Shown here: positions 14,918 through 16,430 of the stretch, one piece after another
How positions within the stretch are numbered: position 1 is the first letter of the stretch
Layout: each line of letters opens with the position of its first letter
Source: Candidatus Poseidoniaceae archaeon
Lineage (GTDB): Archaea; Thermoplasmatota; Poseidoniia; Poseidoniales; Poseidoniaceae
Direction of reading: 5' to 3'
DNA: 16,430 nucleotides
Assembly: GCA_013329295.1 (NCBI GenBank)
Contig: DUKP01000119.1
Coordinates: 1 to 16,430, forward strand
Program-made: the position numbers and the translations under genes
Notes under the pieces: model-generated
What the model was told of the DNA's origin: nothing
Databases searched by the model: none
The model's input: the letters and a program-made list of their open reading frames with translations, nothing else

Positions 14918-16430
14918 TCACGAAACTCTAGTCCAAGAACCATCTGGACCAACATTCCAATATTGAATTTCACTACTGACATCAACGTACCAGCCGCTAG
15001 CACCTTGCTGGCTGGCATCTATTGCTTGCATAACTCCTAATCTACCAGCTTCAACTGCTAATCGTGTCTTTTCTTGAGGAGATAGTGTTGGCGCCATATT
15101 GGTATTCTGATTTGGTGGTGCTGATTGAGCAACTGCTGCTTCTTTTGGCTCCTCTTCGGAATAATCGTCTTCATCATCATCATAGTAGTCTTCATCATCA
15201 TATTCGTCATCGTCAAACCAATCTCCATCTTCTGGTTCATAATTTGCTCTACGCACCAATACTACCATTGTTGTCAAAATCAAACCAAGCAATACTGCTG
15301 CAATTGTCATGGCAGTATTTGTCGAACCAATAGCTCCGCCAAGCAGAACAGACTCAACATCAAAGAATGCTTGAGTAACTAAACCATTCCAAGTAATGCT
15401 GCAAGATCGGTCTAAGCCAGATTTTGAAATTTCCAATTCCCAAGTATCAGATGTGATAAATTTGTCAGGACCAGAGGTACAACTAATGGTTGTGTTTTCA
15501 GGCTCAACTGGTACTTTGTTATTGTTAATATCTACTCCATATACACGCAATAAAGCGATATCCCCTTGCTTGTAATCCTTACTCTCTATTTCACCAAACA
15601 ATTGTATGGCTTGACCTGGATTAACTATCAATGGAATAGTATGCTCTGCATTATCTTGAGAAATTGTCAAGCTATACTCTCCTGACACATTTCCGGTAAA
15701 AGTCCAGTATCCTCTACCTGCAATCGATGGAACAAATTCACCAATTGTTGAATTTAGGTTTGTTGATACTGATTCTGCAGGAGCAAGATTATTTCTTGAA
15801 TCAGAAATTTGAATGAAAATATCTGATTCTACTCCTGATTCAACTTCAAAGCCTGACTCTTGATTAGTGATTATTTGTCTAGCTTCGCCTGCAGAAACTG
15901 TTAGAGAGACTATAGAAAATACTCCGGCTGCATTAGCTTGAATCTCATGACTACCAATAGTTGTAGGAATCCAATTATAATCCAGTAAAGACATGCTCAA
16001 TGTTTGATCTTCGCCATCGATTGTCCAATTAACAAATATATCACTAAGTTGATTACCATAAGAATCAAAGAACCGAGGATTCAAATCAAATGGGACATCA
16101 ATAGGAATCTTTTGACCTTGCCCATTCAATTCAATTACAGCTAGTTCTCCAAAACCTACTTGCTCGATAGATTGAGATTCGAATAAAATACCAGATGCCT
16201 CGTCAAACCAACTTCCTCTAACCGCAAATGCTCCAACTGAGTCTGGGATTAGAGTGTAGTAATCTTGTTGAGAAACTAATGTTGACTGATTACCAATCAA
16301 AACCTCTACCGAACCATTAACGTTCCAAGTATTACCTGCTAAGTCATAGGCTTGAACTACAACTGTTGACTGTTGCCCAACTGCAAGGTTTTGAGGAGTC
16401 ATTTTTATTCTTGTATCTATTGCAAGACCG
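14918..16430 (-). CDS. Ig-like surface protein with one TM helix and acidic tail (5' end outside window)
   Basis: An ATG at 16402 could be read as the start, but the frame stays open upstream to the edge (coding GLAIDTRIK), in mid-domain, so the gene is truncated by the window. The visible ~503 residues hold several Ig-like / invasin-type beta domains in the extracellular part (repeated themes such as LAVGQQSTV, GSHEIQA, GEYSLTIS). One membrane helix follows near the residues AAVLLGLILTTMVVLV, then RR, then a long Asp/Glu/Tyr-rich cytoplasmic stretch, a Pro/Asn/Gln linker, a short helix and a terminal GWYVDV...QYWNVGPDG motif. The positive residues after the helix fit a cytoplasmic C-terminus. 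This architecture is common on Poseidoniales cell surfaces; the role may be adhesion or assembly of extracellular proteins, but none is established. Confidence 0.85.
   Translation of the reverse strand, partial: GLAIDTRIKMTPQNLAVGQQSTVVVQAYDLAGNTWNVNGSVEVLIGNQSTLVSQQDYYTLIPDSVGAFAVRGSWFDEASGILFESQSIEQVGFGELAVIELNGQGQKIPIDVPFDLNPRFFDSYGNQLSDIFVNWTIDGEDQTLSMSLLDYNWIPTTIGSHEIQANAAGVFSIVSLTVSAGEARQIITNQESGFEVESGVESDIFIQISDSRNNLAPAESVSTNLNSTIGEFVPSIAGRGYWTFTGNVSGEYSLTISQDNAEHTIPLIVNPGQAIQLFGEIESKDYKQGDIALLRVYGVDINNNKVPVEPENTTISCTSGPDKFITSDTWELEISKSGLDRSCSITWNGLVTQAFFDVESVLLGGAIGSTNTAMTIAAVLLGLILTTMVVLVRRANYEPEDGDWFDDDEYDDEDYYDDDEDDYSEEEPKEAAVAQSAPPNQNTNMAPTLSPQEKTRLAVEAGRLGVMQAIDASQQGASGWYVDVSSEIQYWNVGPDGSWTRVS

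Noticed and set aside
15058..15333. Low-complexity frames (Met/Lys-rich on one strand, His/Ile-rich on the other) opposite or within the acidic tail
   Set aside because: They are by-products of the repetitive GAT/GAA/TAT codons of the Asp/Glu/Tyr-rich tail of the surface protein.
16402..16402. ATG as the true start of the Ig-like surface protein
   Set aside because: The frame stays open to the window edge, the ATG falls inside an Ig-like strand and no signal peptide follows it.
1..16430. tRNA, rRNA, insertion sequences, integrase or att sites
   Set aside because: None seen on reading both strands; genes are closely packed and no transposase motif or terminal repeats were found.

Overview
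This AT-rich window (roughly 35-40% GC by eye) most likely comes from an uncultivated marine archaeon of the Marine Group II / Poseidoniales type (Thermoplasmatota). Support: archaeal-style TATA boxes about 25-33 nt upstream of apparently leaderless starts; a secreted protein with 22-residue DTDGDG...DAFPND calcium-binding repeats; an Ig-like surface protein with one membrane helix, an Asp/Glu-rich cytoplasmic tail and a GWYVDV...YW C-terminal motif; and a stand-alone LON-domain protein. The taxonomic call is pattern recognition, not a search result.

Layout. 1-1432 (minus strand): 5' part of a secreted Ca-repeat protein, a small basic protein, and a glutathione-peroxidase-like thiol peroxidase. 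1498-3113 (plus): an alpha/beta hydrolase of the kynurenine-formamidase type and an atypical SDR. 3114-4076 (minus): a membrane-anchored DNase I-fold phosphoesterase. 4162-8849 (plus): TPR protein, luciferase-like flavin enzyme, class 3 asparaginase-like amidohydrolase, and an aldehyde dehydrogenase of the 2-aminomuconate-semialdehyde type; the last three are tightly coupled. 8886-10980: LON-domain protein, PanB, and a minus-strand small membrane protein. 11068-14905 (plus): catalytic subunit of a LigB-type 2-aminophenol 1,6-dioxygenase, then its non-catalytic subunit fused to a RidA-type 2-aminomuconate deaminase, then an APC amino-acid/amine transporter. 14918-16430 (minus): surface Ig-like protein, cut by the window edge.

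The main result is an apparent 2-aminophenol-type meta-cleavage pathway in an archaeal setting. AmnB/AmnA would open an o-aminophenol ring to 2-aminomuconate semialdehyde, the AmnC-like dehydrogenase would oxidise it to 2-aminomuconate, and the AmnD-like domain would release ammonia to give a 4-oxalocrotonate-type product. The dioxygenase-deaminase fusion looks unusual and physically ties the first and third steps. The flavin enzyme, amidohydrolase (with an altered zinc-site motif), formamidase-like hydrolase, odd SDR and transporter are candidates for uptake and upstream or side steps; their substrates cannot be read from sequence. The later steps (oxalocrotonate decarboxylase, hydratase, aldolase) are not in this window.
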